Part shown: positions 1 through 9,315 of the stretch, in pieces
Numbering within the stretch: position 1 is the stretch's first letter
Layout of the letters: every line of letters begins with the position of its first letter
The notes under the pieces: generated by a model
Databases searched by the model: none
Seen by the model: only the letters and a program-made list of their open reading frames with translations
What the model was told of the DNA's origin: nothing
Program-made: the position numbers and the translations under genes
NCBI GenBank assembly: GCA_041398745.1
Contig: JAWKUB010000006.1
Span: 186,001 to 250,000, forward strand
DNA length: 64,000 bases
Direction of reading: 5' to 3'
From: JACKHO01 sp041398745
GTDB taxonomy: Bacteria > Planctomycetota > Planctomycetia > Planctomycetales > Planctomycetaceae

Positions 1-1613
1 TGCAACTCTTTCTGAGCATCGGCTCCACCTGTCTGTAAAGCGAGGGCCAACAGCAGCGTGGGGCGGAGCGTGAGTGCATCTTGTCCGGCGACGAGTTTGT
101 TATCACCATCGCCCTGCCAGTCCTTCAAATCGTTGAGGATTTGAAAACCGACTCCCAACTGCCGACAGAATTGGGGAACCAGGTCTTTGTAAATGTCGGC
201 TTGTCCCGCCATCCGGAAGCCAGCGTACAACGCGGCTTCGAACGCAGGGGATGTCTTCAAGGCGTAGATTTGCAGCGCATCGAGTGGCGTGAATTCCCAG
301 TTGGGATCATCACGCCATGCCATTTCGGCGCCTTGACCATCGCAGAGGCGAATGTGGGCCGTGGACATGCTGTCGAGAATGTCGCAGGCGACTTCCGCTC
401 CGAGTTCCTCGCGACTCATGTTAATGAGGCGATAACCAATTCCAATAAGGTAGTCACCAATGTTGATGGCCGGCCCCAGTCCATGGCTACGATGCAATGT
501 TTCACGACCGTAGCGGTACAGGTCGTCGTCCTGAATGTCATCGTGCACGAGAGACGCTTTGTGGAACGCTTCAATGGCCATGGCGACTCGCCCGACGCCT
601 GGACTGATTTCTACAGTCTCGGCTCCCGGACCGGCAGCGACAATTTGACCGCCTTGAGCTGCGTCATAAGCTGCCAACGTAATGAACGGACGGAACCGCT
701 TCCCGCCATTCGCGAGCCAATCGTAGGAAACGTCCTCCGTCAGGCCGAGCACAGACTTCTTCTGTTCGGGAGTCTTTGTCCGAAATCGGGGAAGTAATTC
801 CTCAAAACGTTCACCAAACAACTTACCCGAGGCACGCATGAGGGGTACGTAACTGGTCGTTTCGGCCTGGGGGAGCGGCTCGTATTTATCGAGTACTTCC
901 CAGACCCAGTGTTCGTCCATTTTGGTGTTCTTGCAGTCACCCGTGTGCAGCGGGATGGCGTAGGACGGGACACCTGCAATTAGAACCTTGTCGATTGCCT
1001 TCTCCAGCACATTCAGGCAGGCGACTCCCAAAATACCGTCGACGTATCCTTCGACGATGATTCTCAGAACAATTGGTGAGCCTTCCGCAACGAGGACCTT
1101 GTATCCCAGTTGTTCTGCGCGGACTTTGTAATCGGCAATGGAGCAGGCGCCGCACTTTTCACAATCGAGACCGAACTGATCGTAGTCGGCGGGACAGCCT
1201 TCGGCGTGCTTCAGGCAGTGGGGCAACAATAACATGCGACGATTGAACGGCGTCGCCAGAAATTGCCGCTTCCAAAAGTAGTTGCCAAGTAGCACCATGG
1301 CAAACCCAAGGAAGCCTTCGGGCTGGCCGACTTCTTCGAGGAACGCACGGCCGTGCGTTTCCAGCTCGTTCCGGGAAAATGGCTTGGAGGTGTCGAGGCG
1401 TTTCGCGAAACGCTCTGCTTCCAGTCGCAAATTCTCGCGATGTTCCAATGTTTCGGGAACGAGTTTCAAATGAGACGTACTCTTCCGTCGGCGTCGCTTC
1501 ACCGGCGTGGGGTCGTCGTCTTCAATGGTCACTCGCACAGGTTGGATGGGCGCACCGAGACTGCTGCTTGAATCGGCATGTACGTCGGTGTGGGTGGGAT
1601 CTGTGAAGTCCAA
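1..1613 (-). CDS. DUF116-polyprenyl diphosphate synthase fusion (3' end beyond window)
   Basis: Translating the minus strand gives one open frame from about 1613 to the left edge, at least 537 residues. Residues about 120-240 match DUF116: a Cys-rich block LPHC, GCPA, DCEKCGAC, then GVAC and GDC. From about residue 285 a trans-isoprenyl diphosphate synthase follows, with GGKRFRP, the first Asp-rich motif HDDIQDDD (near residue 356) and a second motif NDLKDW (near 495), in which the first Asp is Asn. The likely role is chain elongation of allylic diphosphates with IPP. A stop lies upstream near 1675 and no ATG precedes the conserved region. The start is taken as TTG 1613, with AAGGAG six bases upstream. 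The N-terminus is basic and low in complexity. The last residues are missing. It lies downstream of the terpene cyclase, suggesting a shared isoprenoid pathway. Product chain length cannot be read. Confidence 0.85.
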   Translation of the reverse strand, partial: MDFTDPTHTDVHADSSSSLGAPIQPVRVTIEDDDPTPVKRRRRKSTSHLKLVPETLEHRENLRLEAERFAKRLDTSKPFSRNELETHGRAFLEEVGQPEGFLGFAMVLLGNYFWKRQFLATPFNRRMLLLPHCLKHAEGCPADYDQFGLDCEKCGACSIADYKVRAEQLGYKVLVAEGSPIVLRIIVEGYVDGILGVACLNVLEKAIDKVLIAGVPSYAIPLHTGDCKNTKMDEHWVWEVLDKYEPLPQAETTSYVPLMRASGKLFGERFEELLPRFRTKTPEQKKSVLGLTEDVSYDWLANGGKRFRPFITLAAYDAAQGGQIVAAGPGAETVEISPGVGRVAMAIEAFHKASLVHDDIQDDDLYRYGRETLHRSHGLGPAINIGDYLIGIGYRLINMSREELGAEVACDILDSMSTAHIRLCDGQGAEMAWRDDPNWEFTPLDALQIYALKTSPAFEAALYAGFRMAGQADIYKDLVPQFCRQLGVGFQILNDLKDWQGDGDNKLVAGQDALTLRPTLLLALALQTGGADAQKEL

Positions 1614-1812
1614 AATCAACTCCTTCGCGCGTCTCAACTTGGCGGCGGTGGACTTGCCGTTTCCTATTGTGATGGCTTACGCGACAACTCGCCAGCCAAA
1701 GCGGGAAAATCCCGCCAAACTTCTGACCTACTTGTACCAGTGTACCAGATTAGTCAAACCTGTTCGTTGAACATCAGCCCAAGGCACTTGTTTCGAGGAA
1801 AGTGGCAACGCC

Positions 1813-3681
1813 TCACGGATTGGGGGAATTCATTCTTTGACCTGACTGCGAGCTTTGCAAGGCTCGCCGCAAGGCCGCAACCGTCCAAATGACTGGATAC
1901 AAATCTTCAAAATACCACAGTTTCGCAAAGTAAAATCCAATGGGACTGGGGGCAGTCCAACTGTCGTCCTCGACTCGCTGGATGAGCCAGTCGAGACCCT
2001 GCTGGACGGCATCGAGGCTTTCTGGATCGCACAATAATGCGTCCAAAGCAAGTGCCGTTTCTTCCACGGTGGATGGCGTACCAGCTGCGCCGCCCCAACC
2101 TCCGTCTTTGTTTTGTGTTGTTCTGAGCCACCTTAATGCGTCACGGGCTGGCAATGCCTCCAGGCGACCCAAATCCCGATAAGCTGCCACGACTTTTGCT
2201 GTGCCGTATGTTGGGTTGGCTTCTTCGGGATCGTGCTGATTCCCAAACCAGAGTGGCAGCCACGAGCCGTCGGGTCGCTGATTCCGAGCCAGGAAGTCCA
2301 TCCCGCGTCGAATTGCTGAAATGGCCCGCCCCCACGGCCAGTCTGGACTTTGACGCCGCATTTCCTTCTGTTCGACCAAATCGGGGCCTTCAAGCATTTC
2401 AGGATGCGGACAGACAGACAAAATGGCACGAAGTACGTGGGCGGTGATGTCGTTTGAACTTCGGTCGAACGGCAGGTTTCCCCAGCCGCGACAAAACGTG
2501 GGCCAGCCACCGTCACTATTTTGCAAATCAAGCAGCCAATTGAGCCCCATCTTCTGAGCAGAAACCGCGAGATTGGACGCGATTGGTTCGAGCTGCGTTA
2601 ACGCGATGAGTGCTCCGGGAGTGTCGTCCGCATCGGGTACACCGCCGGGAAGATTTGTCCAGGCCCATCCCCCCGGTGCCGCATTCGTGTAGGGATGCAG
2701 CTCCTTGTACTGTTGTCCGACGATCCAGTCCCGCAATGGCTCTTTCGTTGCCTCTGGCAAATCGTCGCCCAATGCGTTGATGCTGAGGGTCGTCACCCAA
2801 GTCGAGAGATTTGTATCAATCGGCCAACTGCCATCTTCCAACACGGAATTTATGAGGAATTTGACACCACGTTCCACGACCTGATGATTGACTAACCCCT
2901 TGCTCGCCAAACTCATTACGACAAAGCTCGTGAGCGGGGCTGCCTCCAGAAAGCCGCCGTTCTCAGGTTGGATACGGCGCAGAATTCGCAAACTGCGGGC
3001 GATGGCCACTTCACGAAGCCAATTGTGAAATGGGTTCCAAGACTTGCGGAAATGGAACCTTACCTGGCCAATGGCAATGAGCGCCGGAAGGGCATAACTC
3101 ACCACAGGCAAACGAATGGCCGCGTAAAAACTGGCGGGCAGGCAGGCCAGTTCGAATGGCAGTTGGGCAACCTCGCTCCAGTCGACAAGTCCCGCCAGGG
3201 CGCAGTGTGTAAGAATGGGGACGGAGAAAGTCTGGTCTTTCCCGTAACGAGCCTTGACGGCATCGACACCGCCCTGCCCCTCGATGTAGTCACCACTTTT
3301 TGAGACCACTTCGGCAAACCGGTCAGTCGTGTTCGTCGCGTGAAACACAGCATGCGCCAACATTGTCGTGGCAATGTTACTGAAGCTCTTCGTTGTGTCT
3401 CCCCAGCCACCGTCATCGTTCTGATGCTCTGACAGCCAGATGAGTCCCCGTTCAATGAACTGTGAGAGCTGTTGCTCAGCAGGTATAGTCGTGGGCCAGG
3501 TGGCCTCACGTAACGCCGCTTGCCGCACCTGCTCCAGAGCCATGACAGCTGTGGCAGTCGACAAGGAAGATGTCGAGAGTCGACCAACCCAGAAGCCTTG
3601 CCTGGTCTGTTGACCAAGCAGCGTCTCGACCGCCTTTCTGGTGGCGGCCTTCAACCGATCCGGGTCATATCTCAACTTCAT
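1813..3681 (-). CDS. squalene-hopene-cyclase-like class II terpene cyclase
   Basis: 622 residues, within the normal range for squalene/hopene cyclases. The class II protonation motif is present as DADDT (residues 350-354) in the context PGGVPDADDT. Several QW-type repeats are visible: QGFW near the N-terminus, DDGGWGD, EDGSW, SDGGWP, RPDGSW and KDGGWGG. Together these indicate an alpha/alpha-barrel cyclase that protonates a polyprenyl chain at the membrane. Squalene to hopene is the best-known reaction, but planctomycete homologues are divergent and the substrate is inferred. The start ATG overlaps the stop of the upstream PIN/TRAM gene by 4 bp, so translation is probably coupled. A small hairpin (GCGGGA-AAA-TCCCGC, 1701-1715) lies downstream without a clear T-tract. 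Confidence 0.85.
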   Translation of the reverse strand: MKLRYDPDRLKAATRKAVETLLGQQTRQGFWVGRLSTSSLSTATAVMALEQVRQAALREATWPTTIPAEQQLSQFIERGLIWLSEHQNDDGGWGDTTKSFSNIATTMLAHAVFHATNTTDRFAEVVSKSGDYIEGQGGVDAVKARYGKDQTFSVPILTHCALAGLVDWSEVAQLPFELACLPASFYAAIRLPVVSYALPALIAIGQVRFHFRKSWNPFHNWLREVAIARSLRILRRIQPENGGFLEAAPLTSFVVMSLASKGLVNHQVVERGVKFLINSVLEDGSWPIDTNLSTWVTTLSINALGDDLPEATKEPLRDWIVGQQYKELHPYTNAAPGGWAWTNLPGGVPDADDTPGALIALTQLEPIASNLAVSAQKMGLNWLLDLQNSDGGWPTFCRGWGNLPFDRSSNDITAHVLRAILSVCPHPEMLEGPDLVEQKEMRRQSPDWPWGRAISAIRRGMDFLARNQRPDGSWLPLWFGNQHDPEEANPTYGTAKVVAAYRDLGRLEALPARDALRWLRTTQNKDGGWGGAAGTPSTVEETALALDALLCDPESLDAVQQGLDWLIQRVEDDSWTAPSPIGFYFAKLWYFEDLYPVIWTVAALRRALQSSQSGQRMNSPNP

Positions 3682-4721
3682 TTCACGGGGCCGTCAATCA
3701 GCCTGGAAAAAATCATTCGCCCCGCACTGTTCTGCAGGACACTGGTGACAATGGTGTCAACGTCCTTGCCCATTTCCCGAGTGCCTTGCTCGACAACCAC
3801 CATGGTTCCGTCGTCCAGGTAACCAATTCCCTGACCAGCACCTTCCCCCTCTTTCATGATGCGAATACGAACATGTTCGCCGGGGAGATACTTGGGTTTC
3901 AGAGCGTTCGCCACGTCATTCAGGTTGATGACGTCAACGCCCTGCACCGAGGCCAATTTGTTGAGATTGACGTCGTTCGTTACCAGTCGACCATTGTGCT
4001 GCTTGGTGACATCGACAAGTCGCTGGTCAACCGTGCGTCCTTCGGCGTCACCCGTTTCGACGACACGTACGTCAACTTTCGGGTCCTGCTGCAACTTGCG
4101 CAGGACATCTAATCCGCGACGTCCGCGACTACGACGAATTTTGTCGTGGCTGTCGGCGATGTCCTGTACTTCCTGCAGGATGAACTGCGGGACGAGGAAT
4201 TCCGAATCCACAATATGTGTTTCCACCACGTCAGCAACACGTCCATCGATCAAAGCACTGGAATCGAGCAACATGGGACGCCCGCCCTTCAATTCACGCG
4301 AGAATTCCACATACGGAATGACGAACCGGAACTGATCCTTTGTCTGCATCAGGAATGTGATGCAAAGGTAAGGCAGAATGATAATCGAGAGCATGCTGGT
4401 CGCTGCCGAGAAGCCCGGCCCATTTGCTCCGAGAATTCCTTCCGGGGCAAACAGTGGCGCAAATGCCTGGTTGAGCAGGTAGGCCAGCAACACACCAATG
4501 AGAATGCCAAAATAAATGGCTGAAATTACTTCGATTCGCTTACGCGGCGTCAGAATGTCCAAGAGCATTAAAGACATGGCGGCGAGCACCATGGCCAGAA
4601 ACGCCACAACGGGGTGCTCGCCAATAATTGGCGGCCGCGGTGATGGTTCGCCAAAGCAGAAGGTGGCAATCGCACCAACAGCGATGAGGGTGTAAAGTGC
4701 TCGAAGGATAAGCAGCAACAT
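3678..4721 (-). CDS. PIN/TRAM-domain integral membrane protein (YacL-like)
   Basis: 347 residues. About four hydrophobic helices occupy residues 1-130. A PIN nuclease-like domain follows, with its acidic residues in LLDSSALIDGR, LQEVQDIADS, VDQRLVDV and LVTNDVNL. A TRAM-like beta domain closes the protein (PGEHVRIRIMKEGEGAGQGIGYLDDGT region). This is the architecture of the YacL family, whose role is poorly defined; nuclease or RNA-binding activity at the membrane is inferred from the domains. It is the first gene of a minus-strand run and overlaps the cyclase start by 4 bp. Confidence 0.88.
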   Translation of the reverse strand: MLLLILRALYTLIAVGAIATFCFGEPSPRPPIIGEHPVVAFLAMVLAAMSLMLLDILTPRKRIEVISAIYFGILIGVLLAYLLNQAFAPLFAPEGILGANGPGFSAATSMLSIIILPYLCITFLMQTKDQFRFVIPYVEFSRELKGGRPMLLDSSALIDGRVADVVETHIVDSEFLVPQFILQEVQDIADSHDKIRRSRGRRGLDVLRKLQQDPKVDVRVVETGDAEGRTVDQRLVDVTKQHNGRLVTNDVNLNKLASVQGVDVINLNDVANALKPKYLPGEHVRIRIMKEGEGAGQGIGYLDDGTMVVVEQGTREMGKDVDTIVTSVLQNSAGRMIFSRLIDGPVK

Positions 4722-5269
4722 GAGAGTGCTTCTCGAGAATAAGTTGAAAGGATGGCCCCATCAGACCCAATAACGTGTTTCGAATTGAGTGAGATGACAA
4801 AACCTCAACGCACAACGACAAATTGCGTCAACAAGTTTTTGCCAAAGTGGTGGGCGTCAAGGTGGGAAGGTAGTCCATACTGCCGCGTATTGCGTCACGC
4901 ACAGCACGCTGCACAGTAGTCTATGCAACCAACGTTACAGTTTCCACCTGAGCTGACAACTGTCAACCCTCGATTCGCCGTAAGTTAACAATGGGAATGG
5001 ATGTTCCGTCGATTTGCCTTCCCGAATCAGAGAACACGAAAACCCGGAACATCCGCACCAGTTTGACGTTTGCGTGTTGACGATTGAACATCGCAACACA
5101 ATCCGCGAATCTACCGATCAATTGATGGGGAATCGCTTTAGAGCAAGTTACTTTTTCCTGTCGCCCGCGACTATCGATTTTCACAAGTGTTTTCTCTTGG
5201 GTCCGCGCGGCAGCACGCGAATTAGTGCTCTAAAGGTGTCCCAGAGAGCCAAAGAGTACGGGAACAGGC
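4722..5269. other. 548-bp divergent intergenic region
   Basis: It separates the minus-strand PIN/TRAM gene from plus-strand thiS. Two short opposing ORFs here (about 73 and 92 codons) overlap each other, look like nothing known and lack convincing ribosome-binding sites, so no gene is called. Promoters for both flanking genes should lie here, but no clear consensus was seen. Confidence 0.5.
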
Positions 5270-5488
5270 ATGTGCAGCGAGAAGCTTATTGAAATTACTG
5301 TGAACGGAGAGATACGCCGAATTCCCGCGGAGTCCTCGATTTCTGAATTGCTGGAAACTCTTGGGCTGAACCCCAAATTCCTGGCGGTCGAGCGGAATCG
5401 GGAGCTTATTCCCAGAGCCCAACACGCGACGTGTCTGCTTGCGGACGCGGATGAACTCGAGATCGTTACTCTGGTGGGCGGCGGATGA
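5270..5488 (+). CDS. thiS: sulfur carrier protein ThiS
   Basis: 72 residues with a beta-grasp ubiquitin-like pattern: an ITVNGE start, a SISELLETLGL helix, an AVERN segment and the terminal Gly-Gly (TLVGGG). ThiS is adenylated by ThiF and thiocarboxylated at its C-terminal glycine to supply sulfur for the thiazole ring of thiamine. The length and GG end fit the family. ThiG, ThiF and ThiC are not adjacent in this window, so this copy is detached from a thiamine operon. The next gene begins 150 bp downstream and appears functionally unrelated. Confidence 0.9.
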   Translation: MCSEKLIEITVNGEIRRIPAESSISELLETLGLNPKFLAVERNRELIPRAQHATCLLADADELEIVTLVGGG

Positions 5489-5638
5489 CTTCCGAAACAG
5501 CGAGCGGGCGATTGGAAATGATCGGGAACAGTCATTTGCCAATTCTGGCCGGACATGCATAACGGTTGAGTGATGAATACGAATCGCAAAAATGCTCTAA
5601 TGTCTTCAGACCTGTTCCACTGAGTTCTTGCAGCAGAT

Positions 5639-6310
5639 ATGGGGACGCACGTGTCGTTCGATGCGTATCACAAATGGCTAGGGATTCCGCCACAGCAGCA
5701 ACCGCCGCATCACTATCGGTTGCTGGGGGTCGACCCTTTTGAGGCAGATGTCGACGTCATCGAAGCGGCGGCGAATCAGCGACTGGCCTATTTGCAGGAT
5801 TTGGCAACCGGGGAACATGTTGCGGAATCACAAAAGCTGCTGAATGAAATCTCGCAGGCACGCCGCACGCTGCTGAACCCGGACAAAAAGTTCCTGTACG
5901 ACATGGAACTTCGAAAACAACTGGAGGCAGCTGCCCCCAAGCCCGCAACGAGCGAAAGGCCGAAGGAAGATAAGCAACGGCGCCACTTGCTCGTGATTGG
6001 TGGCGTCATGGCAGCCTTAGTGCTGGTTGTGGGGCTGTTCTTCATGTCACAAGGTGGCAACGGCAACTCAGGTGGCGAGATGGCGACAGTCGAACTTGAC
6101 TGGCCACTCGACCAGCGCGAGGGAGCACAAGTTATTGTACAGGGAAAACCAATGGCTTTGCCCGGCGAACCTATCGCACGACTTACCGTTCCAGTGGGAC
6201 GTTATGCCATGACACTGCAGCGATCGGGATACGAGGACATCAACGTCAATCTGGTCATGCTGCCGGGCGATCTCAAACAATTGCGGCCGGCCTGGCGTCC
6301 AGCGAGATAA
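5639..6310 (+). CDS. J-domain-like membrane protein with PEGA-like C-terminus
   Basis: 223 residues. The first ~90 residues have a J-domain-like pattern common in planctomycetes: YHKWLGIPP, HHYRLLGVDPFEAD, a helix of the type AANQRLAYLQ, then LNEISQARRTLLNPDKKFLYD. The canonical HPD tripeptide is absent, so Hsp70 stimulation is doubtful. A single transmembrane helix lies near residues 118-138 (LLVIGGVMAALVLVVGLFF). The extracytoplasmic remainder resembles a PEGA domain (GQPMALPGEP, VPVGRYAMTLQRSGYED). Function is unknown; in related proteins this head is often fused to varied C-terminal modules. It is probably monocistronic. Confidence 0.75.
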   Translation: MGTHVSFDAYHKWLGIPPQQQPPHHYRLLGVDPFEADVDVIEAAANQRLAYLQDLATGEHVAESQKLLNEISQARRTLLNPDKKFLYDMELRKQLEAAAPKPATSERPKEDKQRRHLLVIGGVMAALVLVVGLFFMSQGGNGNSGGEMATVELDWPLDQREGAQVIVQGKPMALPGEPIARLTVPVGRYAMTLQRSGYEDINVNLVMLPGDLKQLRPAWRPAR

Positions 6311-6322
6311 TGGCTTTGCCTG

Positions 6323-6976
6323 TTACTTTGACAACACGATGCTGATTTCCGCAACGCGGCGTTCGAATTCAAGGCGTTGCTCCGGCGTCATGTCAGGTTC
6401 CAGGATTTTCAGCAGCTGGCCTGCTCGATCGGCTCTTGTCTTGTTGTCCGACTGGGCAGCATCCTGCAGTCGTGTCCGAAGTTCGTCTCGCTGTGTCACG
6501 ACGACATTTTCGGGAATTTCAATGCCCTTTAAGTCCAACTCGGACGACGCATATACCGTCAAAGTCGGGTGCAAGTTCCAGGCTGGTTCCAGTTCTTGAG
6601 CAATGACCATGTGTTGAACAATTCCTCCACAAATCTCGATACGCCAGTCGACTTTTGTGCGTGGCTTTTCCGAGGGGAGATATGTGTCCACTGAGGGAAC
6701 CACAATAACCTCTAGCTTAGGCACCTTTGTCTTTCCAAACGCTCCCAGCACGCGGTTCAAATCATCGACATTCCCAGCGTAGTCGAATGTCTCCCCGCCG
6801 TTGCACCAGACTGTGAACACGCGCGACTCGTCATTGATGGCATCAACCAATCCCGGCCAGTCTGTATAATTGGCTGCCGCAAGCGGGTCGTTTCCGGCCT
6901 GACTTGTCAATAATCCGAAGCTCGACCGCGAAAGGAGCACGAGGGCCAAAACGGCTGTCAAAGCTTTCGTTCGCAT
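6323..6976 (-). CDS. secreted protein of unknown function
   Basis: 217 residues with an N-terminal signal peptide (MRTKALTAVLALVLLSRSSFG). The remainder is a soluble extracytoplasmic domain with no motif I recognise. The start ATG is preceded by AAGGA at suitable spacing. It is convergent with the J-domain-like gene, with 12 bp between the stops. The C-terminal third is helical and charged (TPEQRLEFERRVAEI). No functional assignment. Confidence 0.7.
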   Translation of the reverse strand: MRTKALTAVLALVLLSRSSFGLLTSQAGNDPLAAANYTDWPGLVDAINDESRVFTVWCNGGETFDYAGNVDDLNRVLGAFGKTKVPKLEVIVVPSVDTYLPSEKPRTKVDWRIEICGGIVQHMVIAQELEPAWNLHPTLTVYASSELDLKGIEIPENVVVTQRDELRTRLQDAAQSDNKTRADRAGQLLKILEPDMTPEQRLEFERRVAEISIVLSK

Positions 6977-7157
6977 GACAAAGTCCTTAAATGAAGAGAA
7001 TCCAACTCGATTTCTAGCGAACGAAACAGGATGTTCCGTTCCGCTGTTCTGACGACCATCAGGCCGCCTTACTTAGGCGGGATTTCTCAGTTTTTGGAGA
7101 ATGTTTACAACACGAACTGTTCCAGATTGTCTGGCAAAGGACAACAGAGCACCGGAG

Positions 7158-7505
7158 TCAACCGAGTACTATTTCCTCGCCCTCTTCGTCGAACACATTG
7201 CATTCAAGCTCCGATAAAATCGAACGGAGCAGATCCTGGAATTCGGAGCCACCAGCAAAGTCGAACGAAACCCGACCATTCACCCAACGGAACATCGCCT
7301 TACGTCCATGATTCAGCCCAAACGATGCACCGTGCGGAATAGCAAGGACAGTGCTATGAGCAGTCCGGGGATCGATCACTTCGACTGATTCGTCGACCGC
7401 AAGCCCAGGGGTGGAAGAACGAACTTTCAGCCAATCTTCCAGCAGAATTCCGCCGCCTTGCCGTGAGAACAAAGTGGATTCCTTTGTTAAAAACGCTTGA
7501 TCCAT
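7158..7505 (-). CDS. hypothetical protein, 115 aa
   Basis: No signal peptide or membrane helix. The sequence mixes beta-rich stretches (TVLAIPHGASFGLNHGRKAMFRW) with an acidic C-terminal end (DEEGEEIVLG). It does not match a family I know. It stands alone on the minus strand, divergent from the ABM monooxygenase gene with 200 bp between, so a promoter pair may lie in 7506-7705. Its coding nature is inferred from length, an ATG start and typical codon use. Confidence 0.55.
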   Translation of the reverse strand: MDQAFLTKESTLFSRQGGGILLEDWLKVRSSTPGLAVDESVEVIDPRTAHSTVLAIPHGASFGLNHGRKAMFRWVNGRVSFDFAGGSEFQDLLRSILSELECNVFDEEGEEIVLG

Positions 7506-7705
7506 GAAGTGGTTCCTTTAGCTGCTGAATGCGAACATTGTCGAAAAGTGACTAGGCAACCTGCAAAGCAATTCTTGCATTGTGAAGGACACAGGTTCAA
7601 TACACTGGACTGAGGCTGATTTTGCCCGGTCCGTACCCGATGCCTTTCCGCTCTGATATCCTGTGACGTTTCCATTACTCAATTACTCCGTCCGAGAGCC
7701 ACAGC

Positions 7706-7993
7706 ATGTTTGCAATCAACGTCGTTTTGACAGTGAAGAATGAGAGTGACGTCGCCAAAGTGGGCGAATTGTTGACCGAAGCTGGTCGACTTTCGCGGCA
7801 GGAGCCGGGGTGTCACGTATTTGAGGTGTGCCACTCTCAGAATAATTCCCAAATCTATATGCTCATTGAGCGCTGGGAATCGAAGGAGTCCTGGGAAGTA
7901 CACAAAACGGCGCAGGCTTTCACGACAATCTACCAGCCACAGGTGTTGCCACTCGTGGAACGCGATCCGCACTTTTCGGACATCCTGGCGTAG
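7706..7993 (+). CDS. antibiotic biosynthesis monooxygenase (ABM) domain protein
   Basis: 95 residues, the typical single ABM ferredoxin-like fold length. The pattern INVVLTVKNESDVAKVGELL, then LSRQEPGCHVFEVCHS, then YMLIERWESKESWEVHKTAQ is characteristic of YgiN-like small monooxygenases and dimeric ABM proteins. These act on quinones or polyketides without cofactor, but many members have no known substrate. It lies 72 bp upstream of the EboE gene on the same strand, so the two may be cotranscribed. Confidence 0.85.
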   Translation: MFAINVVLTVKNESDVAKVGELLTEAGRLSRQEPGCHVFEVCHSQNNSQIYMLIERWESKESWEVHKTAQAFTTIYQPQVLPLVERDPHFSDILA

Positions 7994-8065
7994 GTCTCCC
8001 TTGTCGACCGGCTACAAGAACTGAACGCATTGGGATTGTTCCCGCCAACTTATTGATGACACGTC

Positions 8066-9241
8066 ATGTCGCTGAGCACGCTTCCACTTTCGTATTGCAC
8101 CAACGTTCATCCTGGACTGACTGTCGATGAAGTCATCGAAGGGCTCACTCGATTTACGGCTCCCACGCAGCAGCAGTTGGGAAGCAGCATTGCAGCAGGT
8201 TTGTGGCTCGCGGCACCGGTCATTTCTCAGGTTCGCCAGAACCCCGAAGAGTTGAACAAACTTGCCACTGCTCTCCAGAAGCACGGATTGGTGTGCTACA
8301 CCCTCAACGCGTTTCCGTACGGGGATTTTCACAGCGAACGTGTCAAAGAGCAGGTGTACATTCCTGACTGGACGACGGAAGAGCGTCTGAGCTATTCGAA
8401 GGATTGTGCTGCCGTCTTGGCTGAACTCTTGCCGGACGGAACCGAAGGGAGCATTTCGACCGTGCCGTTGGGGTTCAAAGAGCTGGCGACGGCTGCCGAC
8501 TTCATTCCCAGGTGCATTGATCGGTTACTTACGCTGGCGACGGCACTTGATGATTTGCACGATGACACCGGCCGTGTCATTCGGTTGGCGATTGAACCGG
8601 AACCGCTTTGCGTGCTGGAAACAACGGCCGAAACGCTCGCGTTCTTCCAGCAACTGTTTGAAGCGGCAGAACAGCAGGGATTGCTCTATGTCGCACAGCG
8701 GCATTTGGGGGTTTGCTACGACGTGTGCCATCAGGCGGTGGAATTTGAAGACGTGCCTGCGTCGATTCAGTCGTTGCAGGAAGCGGGAATTCGCATTAAC
8801 AAGCTGCATATCACTTGTGCAATTCACATCCTCCAGCCGGGTGAAAACCCCGCAGCACGGGAATACCTCGCAGCGTTTGTCGAACCGCGCTATTTGCATC
8901 AGACGTTTGCCCGCAGTAGCGCGGGCGGCGTTGTATCGCTGACGGACTTAACTCGGGAACTGTGTCTGGAACCATTTGGCGACTTCGCCACCGCAGAGGC
9001 ATGGCGTGTGCATTACCATGTGCCCGTGAACGCCGAACAGGTCGGGCCACTGCATACGACGCGACCGGAAATGCGGCAGGCACTGCAGGCTGTCGCTCAG
9101 CTCGACTACGCTCCTCACCTGGAGGTGGAAACTTATACGTGGGGCGTACTCCCCGACGGAGAAAAACCGAACCTGGTCGACGGATTAACTGGCGAACTCC
9201 GAGCAACACTCGATGAACTCGCCCGTTGCCAGGGCAAATGA
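8066..9241 (+). CDS. eboE: EboE-like metabolite traffic protein (TIM barrel)
   Basis: 391 residues with the family's opening LSYCTNVHPG and inner motifs ...YTLNAFPYGDFH, IEPEPLCVLE, GVCYDVCHQAVEF and YAPHLEVETYTW. The EboE family is a xylose-isomerase-like TIM barrel. In cyanobacteria and algae-associated bacteria the ebo cluster (eboA-F) is implicated in moving a biosynthetic precursor to the periplasm, as in scytonemin formation. No other ebo gene is visible in this window, so the role here is inferred only from family. It follows the ABM monooxygenase gene and precedes a DUF58 gene. Confidence 0.8.
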   Translation: MSLSTLPLSYCTNVHPGLTVDEVIEGLTRFTAPTQQQLGSSIAAGLWLAAPVISQVRQNPEELNKLATALQKHGLVCYTLNAFPYGDFHSERVKEQVYIPDWTTEERLSYSKDCAAVLAELLPDGTEGSISTVPLGFKELATAADFIPRCIDRLLTLATALDDLHDDTGRVIRLAIEPEPLCVLETTAETLAFFQQLFEAAEQQGLLYVAQRHLGVCYDVCHQAVEFEDVPASIQSLQEAGIRINKLHITCAIHILQPGENPAAREYLAAFVEPRYLHQTFARSSAGGVVSLTDLTRELCLEPFGDFATAEAWRVHYHVPVNAEQVGPLHTTRPEMRQALQAVAQLDYAPHLEVETYTWGVLPDGEKPNLVDGLTGELRATLDELARCQGK

Positions 9242-9315
9242 GCGGTGCGGCGTTGAGTTTGCCGCTTTGGCGTGGGATACTCGGTGACCATCTTTGGCGT
9301 ATCGCCTGAATTCTT

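Noticed and set aside
81..797. A 238-codon plus-strand ORF.
   Set aside because: It is antisense to the DUF116-polyprenyl synthase gene, whose minus-strand translation carries clear family motifs.
4963..5292. Two overlapping ORFs on opposite strands in the intergenic region.
   Set aside because: They overlap each other and thiS, have no recognisable domains and no good ribosome-binding sites.
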